The position numbers and the translations under genes are program-made. From assembly GCA_021850505.1 (NCBI GenBank), contig JAJZLW010000102.1, positions 7,956 to 71,955 on the forward strand: a stretch of DNA of 64,000 nucleotides. Reading direction: 5' to 3'. This document shows positions 63,040 to 64,000 of the stretch, piece by piece (position 1 is the first letter of the stretch; every line of letters begins with the position of its first letter). This DNA is from Thermoplasmata archaeon. GTDB taxonomy: Archaea; Thermoplasmatota; Thermoplasmata; Thermoplasmatales; Thermoplasmataceae. Below the pieces are notes generated by a model. That model saw only the letters and a program-made list of their open reading frames with translations. It searched no databases and was not told the origin of the DNA.

Positions 63040-64000
63040 GCTTTTCTCCCCCTCTTGAATTCCAGTGCTCTCTGAACCAGATATTTGTGGACCCTCGATG
63101 GGTTTAATGGCCTTGACTGGAATTCACTGTGATATTGGGTTGCAATAAAATTATCTTTCCCTCTTATCTCTGCAATCTCCATTCGTATTCCGGCGTCGTC
63201 CTTGCCTGAAAATATCATACCTTTCTCCTCCAGCCGGTCTATGTATTTAGGATTTACCTCATATCTGTGCCTGTGCCTTTCGCTGATTTCATTCGTATTA
63301 TATAGGGAACTTGCGATGGTGCCACTTTCAATATGGACCTTCTGGCCTCCCAGCCTCATGGTTCCCCCAAGGTCTGATACGCCTATCTGCTCTGGGAGAA
63401 GATCGATTACAGGATCACTGGTTGACTGATCGAACTCGCTGCTGTTTGCATCTTTTATTCCAAGGACGTTCCTTGCGTACTCAATCACAGCTGCCTGAAA
63501 TCCCAGACAGATCCCCAGGAAAGGTACGTTGTTTTCCCTTGCATACTGTACTGCCTTTACCTTTCCCTCAACACCACGGTATCCGAAGCCCCCTGGGACA
63601 AGAATTCCATCCGCTTCCGAGAGAATCGAGGGGTTTTTCTTGACCTCATCTGAATCCAGCCAAGCGATGTCAACGCCTATACCGGTTGTTCCCGTAACAT
63701 GAGTGAATGCTTCCTTATGGCTTATGTAGGCATCCATGAACTTAGTATATTTTCCAACCACCGCTATCTTCACTTTTTCCTTCGCGCTCTCCAGATTCCG
63801 TTTATATTCAACCCATGGATCCCTGAATTCTCCTGGTTTCAGTGAGAAATATTTTTCAATGTATTGCAGAATCCCCTGACTGTACATTATCTCCGGAATG
63901 TAATAGATGTTGTGCGCATCAGGAACCCCAATAATCCCTTCTTCCGGAACGTCAGTGAACGTTGATATTTTTTTCCTGGACTCTTCGGACAGACGACCCT
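63036..64000 (-). CDS. pyrG: CTP synthase, C-terminal part (N-terminus beyond window)
   Basis: Makes CTP from UTP, using glutamine-derived ammonia. The frame is open to the right edge, so about 320 residues of the expected 535 are present. Visible: the end of the synthase domain (FTDVPEEGIIGVPDAHNIYY), then the glutamine amidotransferase domain with VAVVGKYT-like sequence (VKIAVVGKYTKFMDAYIS), the catalytic FLGICLGFQAAVIE cysteine and the His-Glu pair in ATQYHSEFQSRP. Downstream gene is the SCP2-like protein with a four-base overlap. Confidence 0.95.
   Translation of the reverse strand, partial: GRLSEESRKKISTFTDVPEEGIIGVPDAHNIYYIPEIMYSQGILQYIEKYFSLKPGEFRDPWVEYKRNLESAKEKVKIAVVGKYTKFMDAYISHKEAFTHVTGTTGIGVDIAWLDSDEVKKNPSILSEADGILVPGGFGYRGVEGKVKAVQYARENNVPFLGICLGFQAAVIEYARNVLGIKDANSSEFDQSTSDPVIDLLPEQIGVSDLGGTMRLGGQKVHIESGTIASSLYNTNEISERHRHRYEVNPKYIDRLEEKGMIFSGKDDAGIRMEIAEIRGKDNFIATQYHSEFQSRPLNPSRVHKYLVQRALEFKRGRKA

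Overview
The window is a gene-dense piece of an archaeal chromosome. Clear archaeal markers are the large subunit of DNA polymerase D, Pth2, CDP-archaeol synthase, Nob1, XerA, a CTU1-type tRNA thiolase, an Ogg2-type DNA glycosylase and a PIN-ATPase-KH protein. The moderately low GC content, leaderless TATA-driven promoters, the class II ribonucleotide reductase, a K+-independent proton pyrophosphatase and a Rieske/cytochrome b cluster fit an acidophilic, heterotrophic member of the Thermoplasmatales (Thermoplasma, Ferroplasma or Cuniculiplasma relatives). That placement is inference from gene content; no rRNA is present.

Layout. 1-5400: proton pyrophosphatase (runs off the left edge), DUF1805, a stand-alone asparagine-synthase-like domain, an aldo/keto reductase and a thiolase/DUF35 pair. 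5400-11570: AT-rich accessory region with a glyoxalase-fold gene broken by a stop codon, a decayed cas1, and a tightly overlapping operon (CBS-HEPN protein, type IIG restriction-modification enzyme, small unknown protein) ending beside a tRNA-Ile gene. 11770-25700: core genes (tRNA thiolation, HAD phosphatase, PEBP, PIN-ATPase-KH, GntR/DUF1648 pair, kptA-prs, two transporters, xerA, prenyl synthase, ferritin-like/VIT1 protein, site-2 protease). 25680-25890: a long, GC-rich, structured leader upstream of the protease. 26000-33670: NnrS-like protein, class II RNR, two aminotransferases, HPP protein, Hjc. 33900-35220: second accessory patch (membrane-anchored unknown protein, dead transposase). 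35300-47880: acyl-CoA synthetase, MBL hydrolase, PhoU-like regulator, HTH-CBS/carS/pth2 operon, cystathionine-type PLP enzyme, tmk, map, Rieske ferredoxin plus fused ETF. 48200-51640: third accessory patch with AbiE-type and VapBC-type toxin-antitoxin loci, both with odd defects, and a methyltransferase. 51640-54420: Rieske/cytochrome b respiratory operon. 54500-64000: cyclase, nob1, nnr, ogg, sod, GPN GTPase, polC, SCP2-like protein and pyrG (runs off the right edge).

The two most interesting regions are the 6.9-11.6 kb island, where a CBS-HEPN gene begins inside the stop codon of a cas1 remnant and overlaps a type IIG enzyme, and the leader of the site-2 protease at 25682-25890, where one CCCC strand can pair either with a mid-leader GGGG strand or with the G-rich stretch just before the TTG start, the layout expected of an RNA switch. 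Coordinates were read by eye; no database search or folding program was run.
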